Below are positions 41,532 through 50,342 of a stretch of 64,000 nucleotides of DNA, in pieces. Location: NCBI RefSeq assembly GCF_900626145.1, contig NZ_LR130816.1:62001-126000 (forward strand), in the 5' to 3' direction. Below the pieces are notes generated by a model, which saw nothing but the letters and a program-made list of their open reading frames with translations, searched no databases and was not told the origin of the DNA. Source of the stretch: Intestinimonas timonensis. Lineage in GTDB: Bacteria > Bacillota > Clostridia > Oscillospirales > Oscillospiraceae. The position numbers were made by a program, and so were the translations under genes. Position 1 is the first letter of the stretch; the number at the start of each line of letters is the position of its first letter.

Positions 41532-43924
41532 TGAAATACACCTTGTAAAATGTTCTCCCACCGCTGGAGTTTGTTGGCATCATCAAACCAATATTCACTA
41601 AGCATTGGAAGAATATCATAGTCAACAATGGAATGCAGCCATTCTTCTGTACAGACATCCCTGCCACAGAAATAGCTGTGGCCAATGCAGAAGCCTTTCC
41701 CCAGCGACTTATCGAGAGATATCTCTCGATTCAAATCCTTCACTTTGGAAATGAGTTCATTCAGGGTTTCATTGTTCAAGCTATTCTGGTAATGGGTGAA
41801 GCCCTCAGAGTCAAAGCCAGGCTCAACTTCAAAGAAGCTAAAACGGCGACGAAGCGCATAGTCAATCATGGCAAGGCTACGGTCTGCCGTGTTCATCATG
41901 CCGATAATGTAGAGGTTCTTTGGTACTGAGAACGAAAGCCCGTTGTAGGCCAGAGTAGCTTTTGTTCCTCTATAGTCTTTTTCTATCAGCATCAAAAGTT
42001 CGCCGAAGATCTTACTCATATTGCCACGGTTGATCTCATCGATGATAAAGAAAAATTCTTGATCAGGCTGGTTTGCTGCCTTCTGGCAGAAACGATAGAA
42101 AATCCCGTACTTCAACTCAAAGCCATTTTCACTTGGTTTATAGCCCATCATGAAATCTTCGTAGGAATAGTTTTGATGGAACTGCACGAACTCAATTCGA
42201 CTATCGTCTTTTTCTCCCATCATGGACCACGCCAGACGCCTCGCTGCAAATGTCTTACCAACACCGGGAGCACCCTGTAGGATGATATTCTTCTTGTTGC
42301 GGAGAACGGCTACAAGTCTCTCATAGCGTTTTTCGGTCATATAAACCTCATTAAGGAAGTCATCCTTCGTATATGTATCAATAGAATCTTCGGCAACCAC
42401 AGGATTTTCGTCTCGGATCATATCGAGAATGAAATCATACTCGCCTCTGGTAAGTTTAAATAGGCTGCCCTGCGGATTCTGAAAATACTCCATACGCTCC
42501 AGTTCCGGGCATTCTTTTAGTGTAGCATAGTCAATAGGTGAAGTCAGTCCCTCAACTTTCTCGAAGAACAACTTCTCGCCATCCTGTTCTGCGCTGATAC
42601 GACCGATCGCAACAATCTGCTTTACCGGATTGGATTCATACCCTATGATCATATCACCGGCTTTTGCGTCAAGGAAGTTCTGGAAGATGCGTCGTTTATT
42701 TCCGTTTTCATTATAGAGTGTATAGGATTGAACGTCACCAACGGCAATGTCGGAGAAGCTCCATATCTTCGGATTTGCATTTAGCCACCAATATCTGTGA
42801 TCAGCCTCTCCGGAAGCTGTAGCCACATACAATTCAACTTCGCTTAAATCGACTTTATCAAGGGCGGTAGAAAGTTCGTCCCTCAGTTTCCAAACAAAGC
42901 TACCATCTTCATCTTTCCCAGCATCGCGGCCCGTATAGAGGATGGTCCACCACTGTGTAGAGCCATCTTCTCGTGTGGCTGGAGTGATACCTGTAGACTC
43001 ACAAACTCTTTTGGCCAGTGCAACAGAACCAGAGTTATAAAAGTTTGGTGTCTCACCGTATTTAACCGCCAGCTGAGTACATGATGCCACGCCGCCGTAA
43101 TCTTTCATGCGCCTCATAATTTCAAGCGCACTGACTGTAAAGATAGTCCTGTCCTTCAGCAACTTGTCCCAATCGTCGACAGAAAGGCCGGGGTCATAAT
43201 CAACACCATACCAGCCTGTGGTGGTGTCAACTACTGCATCTTTCTTAGAATAATACCTGCTAATGTAGAAGCCGACATCAATAGTTAACGTTTTCAACTC
43301 AGGATCAGAATAGCAGGCGTCCGTTAGCTGTGATTGGAAGATGTTTACTAACTCTGTATCCAATTTCAAATACTCGCTGATCTCATCGTATAGCTTCAGA
43401 AAATTGCGAATATTGTCAGCGTAGGCACCTTTCTTGAAGCGGTAATCCGCCTCAAGCTCACTGGCAACTGCCTTTACCTCACTCAATTTGAAAATATAAT
43501 ACTTATCCGGATACCGGAGCCAGAGATAAGTACTGATGGCGTTTTCGTATTGATAATGCTGCCCTGCGCCATTTCCGTACTTCTCCAGTAATATAGAGGA
43601 TTGATTTTTGAAATCCAGAACACGAGATACTACATCATTGCTCTCATCAAAGAGTGCAATAAACATAGCACGAACTTCCTCTGGGGCAACTTTTGCAAAG
43701 CCTTGAATCATTTTTGCCGGGAAGTTATTCATTGACGCTAAGAGATTGCATGTCTTGGAAAGAGAGCGAGTGAGCATATCAGCAAAGTCTTTTGCATTGA
43801 TATCCCAATTGTCCTGAAAGCACTTAACTGCTTCCCATTTGTATTTTTCGTTTGGCCACTGCTCAGACACAAAGACCTTTTTGTACTGTACAAGGACCTC
43901 TTTTAACCGAAATATATCAAACAT
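41528..43924 (-). CDS. mcrB: McrB-type AAA+ GTPase with internal EVE domain
   Basis: This 798-residue protein has three parts. The N-terminal 300 residues are an McrB/MrcB-like helical region. An EVE (PUA-like) domain follows at about 365-500 (RYWWLNANPKIWSF; GDMIIGYESNPVKQIVAIGR), a reader of modified bases. The AAA+ motor has Walker A LQGAPGVGKTFAARRL (about 550), Walker B FFIIDEINRGNMSKIFGE (about 622) and the GTP-specific GMMNTADRSLAMID (about 675). It should recognise modified DNA and drive McrC. AAAGGGGGGAG precedes the ATG. Putting the EVE reader inside McrB is a known but uncommon architecture. Confidence 0.9.
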   Translation of the reverse strand: MFDIFRLKEVLVQYKKVFVSEQWPNEKYKWEAVKCFQDNWDINAKDFADMLTRSLSKTCNLLASMNNFPAKMIQGFAKVAPEEVRAMFIALFDESNDVVSRVLDFKNQSSILLEKYGNGAGQHYQYENAISTYLWLRYPDKYYIFKLSEVKAVASELEADYRFKKGAYADNIRNFLKLYDEISEYLKLDTELVNIFQSQLTDACYSDPELKTLTIDVGFYISRYYSKKDAVVDTTTGWYGVDYDPGLSVDDWDKLLKDRTIFTVSALEIMRRMKDYGGVASCTQLAVKYGETPNFYNSGSVALAKRVCESTGITPATREDGSTQWWTILYTGRDAGKDEDGSFVWKLRDELSTALDKVDLSEVELYVATASGEADHRYWWLNANPKIWSFSDIAVGDVQSYTLYNENGNKRRIFQNFLDAKAGDMIIGYESNPVKQIVAIGRISAEQDGEKLFFEKVEGLTSPIDYATLKECPELERMEYFQNPQGSLFKLTRGEYDFILDMIRDENPVVAEDSIDTYTKDDFLNEVYMTEKRYERLVAVLRNKKNIILQGAPGVGKTFAARRLAWSMMGEKDDSRIEFVQFHQNYSYEDFMMGYKPSENGFELKYGIFYRFCQKAANQPDQEFFFIIDEINRGNMSKIFGELLMLIEKDYRGTKATLAYNGLSFSVPKNLYIIGMMNTADRSLAMIDYALRRRFSFFEVEPGFDSEGFTHYQNSLNNETLNELISKVKDLNREISLDKSLGKGFCIGHSYFCGRDVCTEEWLHSIVDYDILPMLSEYWFDDANKLQRWENILQGVFQ

Positions 43925-43940
43925 AAGCTCCCCCCTTTAT

Positions 43941-46910
43941 TTAGTTGGCATTTCGTAGACTTCTGTAAATTTCGTCGGAAAAGATACCAAGCACCTGTCG
44001 CTTCATTTCATCGTTGGAGAGCAACAAAGAGAAGAAGTCCTGATTCTGGGAAAGCCCCTCAATCAGTGCATCATCGATATCGTCAAAGTAAGAAAACTCG
44101 AAGTCTTTCTGGGTGTTGTTCTTCGCACTCGTCTTCAGCTTGTCCGATTTCATCAAAATATCACGGATCTGGAGCATTGCCTTAACCACAACATCGTTGT
44201 CATAGGATTTTCCTGTGCGACTGTTGATCTCGTCAATAATTTCGGACAGCCGTTGTTCCTTATCCTCGGTAAGGCCAAAGTGTTCTGCTGTCGGCAGTTT
44301 CACAACCGGTTTTGCCACAAGATTCGGAGAGATGTGTTCTTCTCCTTTTTTCTGCACAAAGTTAGATGCCTGAATTTTCCCGTCCAGGTTAAATCCAGCG
44401 CCTGGATGCTTGATGTTGATATATGCAAGAAGATAAGCGATAAAATTATACTTTTTATGCAAGTCATGATCCTCAAAGCAGGACACTTGCAAGAGAAATT
44501 CATAGTATCGGACAAAACTACGCATATCAGCGACGGCCTGACGTTGCTCTTCATACTCATAATGATCGAGAAGCTTCTTGCTCTTCTGCAAGAAGAAAGT
44601 CAACCGCTGTTTTTGCTTGCTGGTTATCTTTTCGGAGTACAGGATCTCGTTTGCACTGTCGATATCAGCAGGATCAAACAGCGCATAGGCGTCAATCTTA
44701 GCCTCCAAATCATAAATTGCACTGGGGGTCACGGAGTTGGACAGGAGCGTGGTCGTGTAATACGGCGCAGACGCAGCCTTCATATCTTCGTAGCTGTTCA
44801 CGAAATCCAAGACAAAAGTCTTTTTATCATACGGCGGGCAGATACGGTTTAAACGGGAAAGCGTTTGGACCGCATTCACACCCCGCAACTTTTTTAGCAC
44901 ATACATGGCGCAGAGCTTCGGCTGGTCAAATCCTGTCTGATATTTATTGGCAACCAGCAAGACCTGATAGGCATCCGTGTCAAATTCTTTGGGAAGCTGA
45001 TCTTCTGGGAAGCCATTCAGGGACGCTTCTGTGTATTCGGTCTCATCATCTGGCAGCTTCACTTTGCCGGAGAACGCCACTAGGGCGTGAATACCCTCAT
45101 ATCCTTTTTTCGTGATGTAGTCCTCAAATGCCTGACGATACTTCACAGCAGCTTGGCGAGAGGCTGTGATAACCATTGCCTTGGCCTGTCCGCCCAGCTC
45201 ATGCATGACTGTGGTGCGGAAATGCTCAACAATGACCTCGATACGCTGGGCAATGTTGGTCTCATGCAATTCCACAAAACGGGCAATCTGGCGCTTGGCG
45301 GCGTTGGTCTTACAACGAGGATCGTCTTCAATCTCTTTGTTGATCTGGTAGAAGGTTGAGTATTCCGTGTAGTTCTGTAATACATCCAGAATGAAGCCTT
45401 CCTCAATGGCCTGCTTCATAGAGTAAACATGGAATGCCTCGCGCTGACCTTTGGTATTTAGGCGGCCAAACAGTTGAATGGTAGTGGGCTTCGGTGTGGC
45501 GGTAAAAGCAAACATAGAAACATTGGCTTGCTTGCCGTTGCGCTTGATTTCATCGGAGATCATATCTTCCACGTCTGCATCTATCTGCTCACCGGAGCCA
45601 AGGGACATGGTCACTGCTGCCATGTCTTTGCCAGCAGTGGAAGAATGGGCTTCATCAATAATCACAGCAAACCGCTTATTTTTCAGGTCCTTTACACTAT
45701 CCACGATATAGGGGAACTTTTGAATGGTAGTTGCAATAATTTTGGTATTGCCATTCAATGCAATCGCCAGATCAGCCGAGTTACACTTATCGTCCATCAC
45801 GCGGATGAGACCGGCCTTGTGCTCCATGCCCATGATGGCTTTCTGCAGCTGGCGATCCACCACCACGCGGTCGGTCACAATGATGATATTGTCAAAGATG
45901 ATTTTGTTGTCAGCGTCATGCAATGAACTCAAACGATGAGCCAGCCACGCAATAGAGTTTGTTTTTCCCGAACCGGCGCTGTGCTGGATCAGGTAATTCT
46001 GTGCGGTACGGTTCACACGGACATCGACGAGAATTTTACGAATGACATCCAGCTGATGGTAGCGGGGAAAAATGAGATTTTCAGTCCGTTTCACCTTGCC
46101 GGTCTGGTCATCGACTTTCTCCTTCACCTCAACAAAAATGAACTTGCTGATCAGATCCAGGATGGTATCCTTTGTCAGAATGTCCTCCCACATATAGTAT
46201 ACGCTGTATTTATCCTCAAAAGTAGGATTCCCTGCACCGGCTGTCACCCCCTCGCCGTTGCCCATGTTAAAGGGCAGAAAGAAGGTGGCATCCCCGGCCA
46301 ATTTGGTGGTCATATAAACTTCTTCCAGGTCCATGGCAAAGTTTACAAGGCAGCCCGCCTTGAAGAGAAACAGACGGGTCTTGGGATTGCGCTCAGTCCG
46401 GTACTGGTAAATGGCGTCCTGGTAAGACTGTCCGGCGGTGTTGCACTTCAATTCAAAGGAGATGATGGCAAGGCCGTTCAGAAAAATCACCACATCGATG
46501 CGCTCTTTATCGCTGGCCCAGACCTCCTCCATGACAGAAAAGACATTTTGGCCGTATTTGCGAGTCAGTTCCGGGTTGAAGGTGGTGGCGGGCTTTGTGT
46601 ACATCAGTTCCAACTTTTGATTGGAGATCTCAATACCGTGCTTCAGCACCTCAATCAGGCTGCCACGGGCTTTGGTGGTCTCTGCGTTGATAAAGCTGAC
46701 GATGGTATCCTCCAGATCGTCCTTGTAGATTTTCCGCAGGTAGTCCATTGTGTCCGGCTGGGTATCGTTCAGGAATTTGAATAGCATTTCCCGGTCAACG
46801 GCGAACCGGCGGTCAAAGTTGGCGGCCTTGCGGATGACATAACCATTGTCCTGAGAGAGCCGTTCCAGGAGGAACTTTTGAAAGTCTTTTTCGGATAAAA
46901 CGTTCGTCAT
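43941..46910 (-). CDS. hsdR: Type I restriction endonuclease subunit R
   Basis: This 989-residue protein has the N-terminal HsdR nuclease core (DVVIFLNGLAIISFELKCN, D and ELK, about 140-158), helicase Walker A HSAGSGKTNSIAWLAH (about 315) and DEAH box FAVIIDEAHSSTAG (about 417), with a long helical C-terminus. It translocates DNA and cuts far from the recognition site. Its ATG overlaps the hsdS stop by four bases. All key motifs appear intact. Confidence 0.95.
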   Translation of the reverse strand: MTNVLSEKDFQKFLLERLSQDNGYVIRKAANFDRRFAVDREMLFKFLNDTQPDTMDYLRKIYKDDLEDTIVSFINAETTKARGSLIEVLKHGIEISNQKLELMYTKPATTFNPELTRKYGQNVFSVMEEVWASDKERIDVVIFLNGLAIISFELKCNTAGQSYQDAIYQYRTERNPKTRLFLFKAGCLVNFAMDLEEVYMTTKLAGDATFFLPFNMGNGEGVTAGAGNPTFEDKYSVYYMWEDILTKDTILDLISKFIFVEVKEKVDDQTGKVKRTENLIFPRYHQLDVIRKILVDVRVNRTAQNYLIQHSAGSGKTNSIAWLAHRLSSLHDADNKIIFDNIIIVTDRVVVDRQLQKAIMGMEHKAGLIRVMDDKCNSADLAIALNGNTKIIATTIQKFPYIVDSVKDLKNKRFAVIIDEAHSSTAGKDMAAVTMSLGSGEQIDADVEDMISDEIKRNGKQANVSMFAFTATPKPTTIQLFGRLNTKGQREAFHVYSMKQAIEEGFILDVLQNYTEYSTFYQINKEIEDDPRCKTNAAKRQIARFVELHETNIAQRIEVIVEHFRTTVMHELGGQAKAMVITASRQAAVKYRQAFEDYITKKGYEGIHALVAFSGKVKLPDDETEYTEASLNGFPEDQLPKEFDTDAYQVLLVANKYQTGFDQPKLCAMYVLKKLRGVNAVQTLSRLNRICPPYDKKTFVLDFVNSYEDMKAASAPYYTTTLLSNSVTPSAIYDLEAKIDAYALFDPADIDSANEILYSEKITSKQKQRLTFFLQKSKKLLDHYEYEEQRQAVADMRSFVRYYEFLLQVSCFEDHDLHKKYNFIAYLLAYINIKHPGAGFNLDGKIQASNFVQKKGEEHISPNLVAKPVVKLPTAEHFGLTEDKEQRLSEIIDEINSRTGKSYDNDVVVKAMLQIRDILMKSDKLKTSAKNNTQKDFEFSYFDDIDDALIEGLSQNQDFFSLLLSNDEMKRQVLGIFSDEIYRSLRNAN

Positions 46911-48166
46911 TGCACAGGCACCTCCTTTTTCCCAGTCACATACTCGTAGATAAGCGATTTTTTGTAAGCTTCCAAAACAGTTAGCTGTTCTTTTTTCTGA
47001 TCGCTGATACTGTCAATTTGTGAGCATTTCATGTCTAAATAAGACGCGATATCTTCCTGCTCAGACAGCGGGGGCTCATAAAGCGGAACCTGCGCAAAGT
47101 TTGAAAATCTCAAATCCTGTCCGTCTCTAATGAAATTACAAGTACCCTGTAACGCATTTATGTACGACGAGGACTTAAACAACCATTTGTAAAAACGTGG
47201 ACAGATTGGTTTATTTGCCTTCAAAACGACATAATGCCATGTGATACATCCTGTAGTCTCACTCATCTCAAGGCCACCTTGAAAACTGCGTAGACTGATG
47301 ACAAAATCGTATGGTTCAACATGCTTCCAGTTCTCTAACCCCTGATTGGCAAAAACAATTTTAGAATTTTCACGTTCCATGTACTCTTGCTGAGTAACAA
47401 TGCCATGCTTCTGACTAGCTGTGAGCTGCTGGTCACCTTCACATTTTCTCTTATCTGAATTATGAAACAGATACTTTGAAGGGATTACTTTCCAGTGCAC
47501 TGGCATTTGTTCTATCCATGAAATCTGGTGGCATGCCATCTCCACATCAGGGTTCAGCCCCTTAGTAACTGCCTCAGTAATAATAGAGCGTTTATATTGC
47601 TCCAATGTGTCGATTTGGGTCTTGATATCTGCAATGAGGGAATCAATTTCGGCGCATTTGGCATCCAAAAAATCAGCAATATTCTGCTGCTCAAATAAAT
47701 CAGGAATCAGATATTCGATTTCACGTAGCTTTTTCCAATTTGTATCGCAAGTTCTTACTCTTATACCGGTAGATAAAGATAGAAACAACCCACAGTAAGC
47801 CATAGAACGCATTAAATACATTAGGTATTTTTTACATTGGGTGGTATTTAAAACATTAAGTACTGGAGTTGCTTTGCCTCTGGAATCAGATATTCCAATG
47901 GCACCAGCGAAGCCATCCATTCCGTGTATAATAAGGTCACCTACATCAATGCCTTGATAACCTGTTTCAGTCAAAGAGACAGTAAAACCATCCTCCCTTC
48001 GATTGGAACGCAGCGTAACTTCACCATTTCGAAAACAAGTAATAACCTCGTCTGTCTCCTTCGGCGGTTTATTAAGTAATGAGATAAAATATTTTCCTTT
48101 ATTAATTCGCCAAGTGCTGGGGATTTGTCCGACCCACTCAATCCCGCTATCCTTCATCGCTCTCAT
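46907..48166 (-). CDS. hsdS: Type I restriction specificity subunit S
   Basis: This 419-residue protein has two target recognition domains (each opening with a WxxxKxxxxF-type pattern, GQIPSTWRINKGKYFI and MPVHWKVIPSKYLFH) separated by conserved helices (QQNIADFLDAKCAEIDSLIA and a C-terminal EQEDIASYLDMKCSQIDSI). It sets the bipartite DNA target for the HsdM/HsdR complex. It lies 12 bases after hsdM. No invertible repeats or partial second hsdS copies were seen. Confidence 0.92.
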   Translation of the reverse strand: MRAMKDSGIEWVGQIPSTWRINKGKYFISLLNKPPKETDEVITCFRNGEVTLRSNRREDGFTVSLTETGYQGIDVGDLIIHGMDGFAGAIGISDSRGKATPVLNVLNTTQCKKYLMYLMRSMAYCGLFLSLSTGIRVRTCDTNWKKLREIEYLIPDLFEQQNIADFLDAKCAEIDSLIADIKTQIDTLEQYKRSIITEAVTKGLNPDVEMACHQISWIEQMPVHWKVIPSKYLFHNSDKRKCEGDQQLTASQKHGIVTQQEYMERENSKIVFANQGLENWKHVEPYDFVISLRSFQGGLEMSETTGCITWHYVVLKANKPICPRFYKWLFKSSSYINALQGTCNFIRDGQDLRFSNFAQVPLYEPPLSEQEDIASYLDMKCSQIDSISDQKKEQLTVLEAYKKSLIYEYVTGKKEVPVQ

Positions 48167-48178
48167 ACCATCACCGCC

Positions 48179-50269
48179 TCACTTGAACAGTTTCTTCACA
48201 CGCTCCGATACCGAAAGCTCCAGTTCCATAAACTTTGCTTCCAGCTCTTCGCTTGGCATCGGCTGCTGATACTTATAGAAATAGCGGGTAAAGGGAATCT
48301 CCGCACCGGTTTTCACAACAGGCTTCTTAGCCCCCAGATTCTCCTCAAAGAACCACTGTGCATCCGGAATATGGGGTAGCACCTCGCGGGCCATGTAGTC
48401 CTCAATGCTCTCGTCCCACTTTACGATCTCGGTGTCCTTGGTTTCCTTGTCGTAGAGCACATTACCCTTACGGTCACGCTGAATTTCAGCGGACTTATCC
48501 ATAGTGGAAAGGCCGTCGGCGATCTTCTCCAGCAGTTTCTTATCTGCAGTCACATTTGCTAGCACCTTGGCAAGCACCGGCATGAATGCCGCAGGAGAAA
48601 GATAAACCTGAGCAGATATCGCATCACTCAGGGTGGCGACAATGGTTTCATAGACCGGCTGGTTGTTCTGATAAGCCTCCAGCTTTTTCCGCTCTTTCCC
48701 GGTAAGTTCCTCGGCGTTTTCCAGTTCATCTACCTTTGCCTGGTCATACAGAGAGGACAAAGAACCCTTGGAGAGCATGGCCTCAATGCGTTCGGCGGTA
48801 ATGGCATAGCTGCGCTGGAGCGGCTGCATCACCACATACTCCCGGTAGATAAACTCCTGGTTGGGATAGATCTTGCAGTATTCGTTTTCGGAAAAGTCGG
48901 CATACATCTTTGTGATGGCCGTACGATCTTCAGGTGTAATCTCATTTTTCTTATCGCCCAGGGCTTTCCGCAACTTCTTGAAGAAACTGGACGCATCGAT
49001 CAGTTGAATTTTCCCTTTACGCTCCGGACGCTTATTTTTGGAAAGTACCCATATATAGGTAGCAATACCCGTGTTGTAGAAAAGGTCTACAGGAAGTGCG
49101 ATGATTGCTTCGATCAAGTCGTTTTCCAACATCCAGCGGCGGATCTGGCTCTCACCGGAAGCTGTGCCGCCGGAAAACAGCGGGCTGCCGTTTTCGATAA
49201 TGGCAGCACGGCCAAAGTTGTCATCCATTTTGTCGATTGCTGATTGCAGGAACAGCATCTGCATATCGCCGGAACCGGGCAGTCCAGCACCCCAGCGGCC
49301 GTCAAAGCCCTTCTTGTATTCTTCCTGAACAGCAGTCTCTACACCTTCCGCCGCATCCTTGCCGCCCCAAGGAGTGCCAAAGGGAGGATTTTCAATCACG
49401 AACCGCATCTTGGTGCCCTCAAAGCGGTCGGCCTTCATGGTGTCCTGATAGCAGATGTTTTCTGCATTCTGGCCTTTGATCAACATTTCCGCCAGGCAGA
49501 TGGCGTAAGATTCGGGGTTAATCTCCTGACCAAAAAGTCGTACATCGGCGGTAGGATTATACCTCTTGATAAAATTGTAGCTGGTGGAAAGCATGCCGCC
49601 CGTTCCACAGGCCTGATCCAATACAGTGATGACCTTGCCGTCATCAAAAATATCATCGCAACCTTCCGCCAACAGGATATTGACCATAAGTTTGATAATG
49701 TCTCTGCCGGTATAGTGATCGCCAGCTTCTGCATTTTCTGAGAACTTTCGGATTAACTCCTCAAAAATGTAGCCCATCTTCACATTATCAATGGTACGAG
49801 GATTCAGATCCAGCTCGGAGAACGCCTTGACCACAGAGAGCAGGCGGTTGTTTTTATCCATCTTATCGATTTGCTTATCAAAGTCCAGGCTACGGATGAT
49901 GTCCTGGATGTTTGCAGAAAAGCCTTGGATATAAGCCTTGAAGTTAGCCGCCAGGTGGTCAGAGTCGTTGACCAATTCCGCCAAGTCATACTCACTGGTG
50001 TTGTAGAACTGGAAACCGGACAGGCGATACATCGCCTTTGCCGGATAGTTCGGATTTGCCTTGAACATTTCCACGACCTTAGCCTTGGTGGGTGCCAAAG
50101 CACACTCAAAGCGACGGATGATGACCATCGGAATGATGACATCCTTATACTTATCGCTCTGGTATGTACCACGCAGTTTATTTGCGATGGACCAAATGAA
50201 GTTTACTTCAGTAGAAACATCAATGGGCGAGTCATCCCACATTGCATCAATGATATGTTTGTCTGCCAT
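48179..50269 (-). CDS. hsdM: Type I restriction-modification DNA methylase subunit M
   Basis: This 696-residue protein has an N-terminal HsdM helical domain, SAM motif I TVLDQACGTGGMLSTSYNF (about 217-232) and catalytic motif IV FVIENPPFGTPWGG (NPPF, about 290), typical of N6-adenine HsdM. The ATG at 50269 has GAGG upstream; the ATG at 50290 lacks a ribosome site. It is longer than classical HsdM by a C-terminal extension common in Clostridia. Confidence 0.93.
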   Translation of the reverse strand: MADKHIIDAMWDDSPIDVSTEVNFIWSIANKLRGTYQSDKYKDVIIPMVIIRRFECALAPTKAKVVEMFKANPNYPAKAMYRLSGFQFYNTSEYDLAELVNDSDHLAANFKAYIQGFSANIQDIIRSLDFDKQIDKMDKNNRLLSVVKAFSELDLNPRTIDNVKMGYIFEELIRKFSENAEAGDHYTGRDIIKLMVNILLAEGCDDIFDDGKVITVLDQACGTGGMLSTSYNFIKRYNPTADVRLFGQEINPESYAICLAEMLIKGQNAENICYQDTMKADRFEGTKMRFVIENPPFGTPWGGKDAAEGVETAVQEEYKKGFDGRWGAGLPGSGDMQMLFLQSAIDKMDDNFGRAAIIENGSPLFSGGTASGESQIRRWMLENDLIEAIIALPVDLFYNTGIATYIWVLSKNKRPERKGKIQLIDASSFFKKLRKALGDKKNEITPEDRTAITKMYADFSENEYCKIYPNQEFIYREYVVMQPLQRSYAITAERIEAMLSKGSLSSLYDQAKVDELENAEELTGKERKKLEAYQNNQPVYETIVATLSDAISAQVYLSPAAFMPVLAKVLANVTADKKLLEKIADGLSTMDKSAEIQRDRKGNVLYDKETKDTEIVKWDESIEDYMAREVLPHIPDAQWFFEENLGAKKPVVKTGAEIPFTRYFYKYQQPMPSEELEAKFMELELSVSERVKKLFK

Positions 50270-50342
50270 TCCACGTACCTCGTTTTTCATTATAGTAGTA
50301 CCATGCTACCTCTACTACATTATAATTCTTGCTGTCCTATAA

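Noticed and set aside
46907-48166. Phase-variable specificity switching at hsdS
   Set aside because: Only one hsdS is present, with no neighbouring inverted copies or a recombinase next to it.
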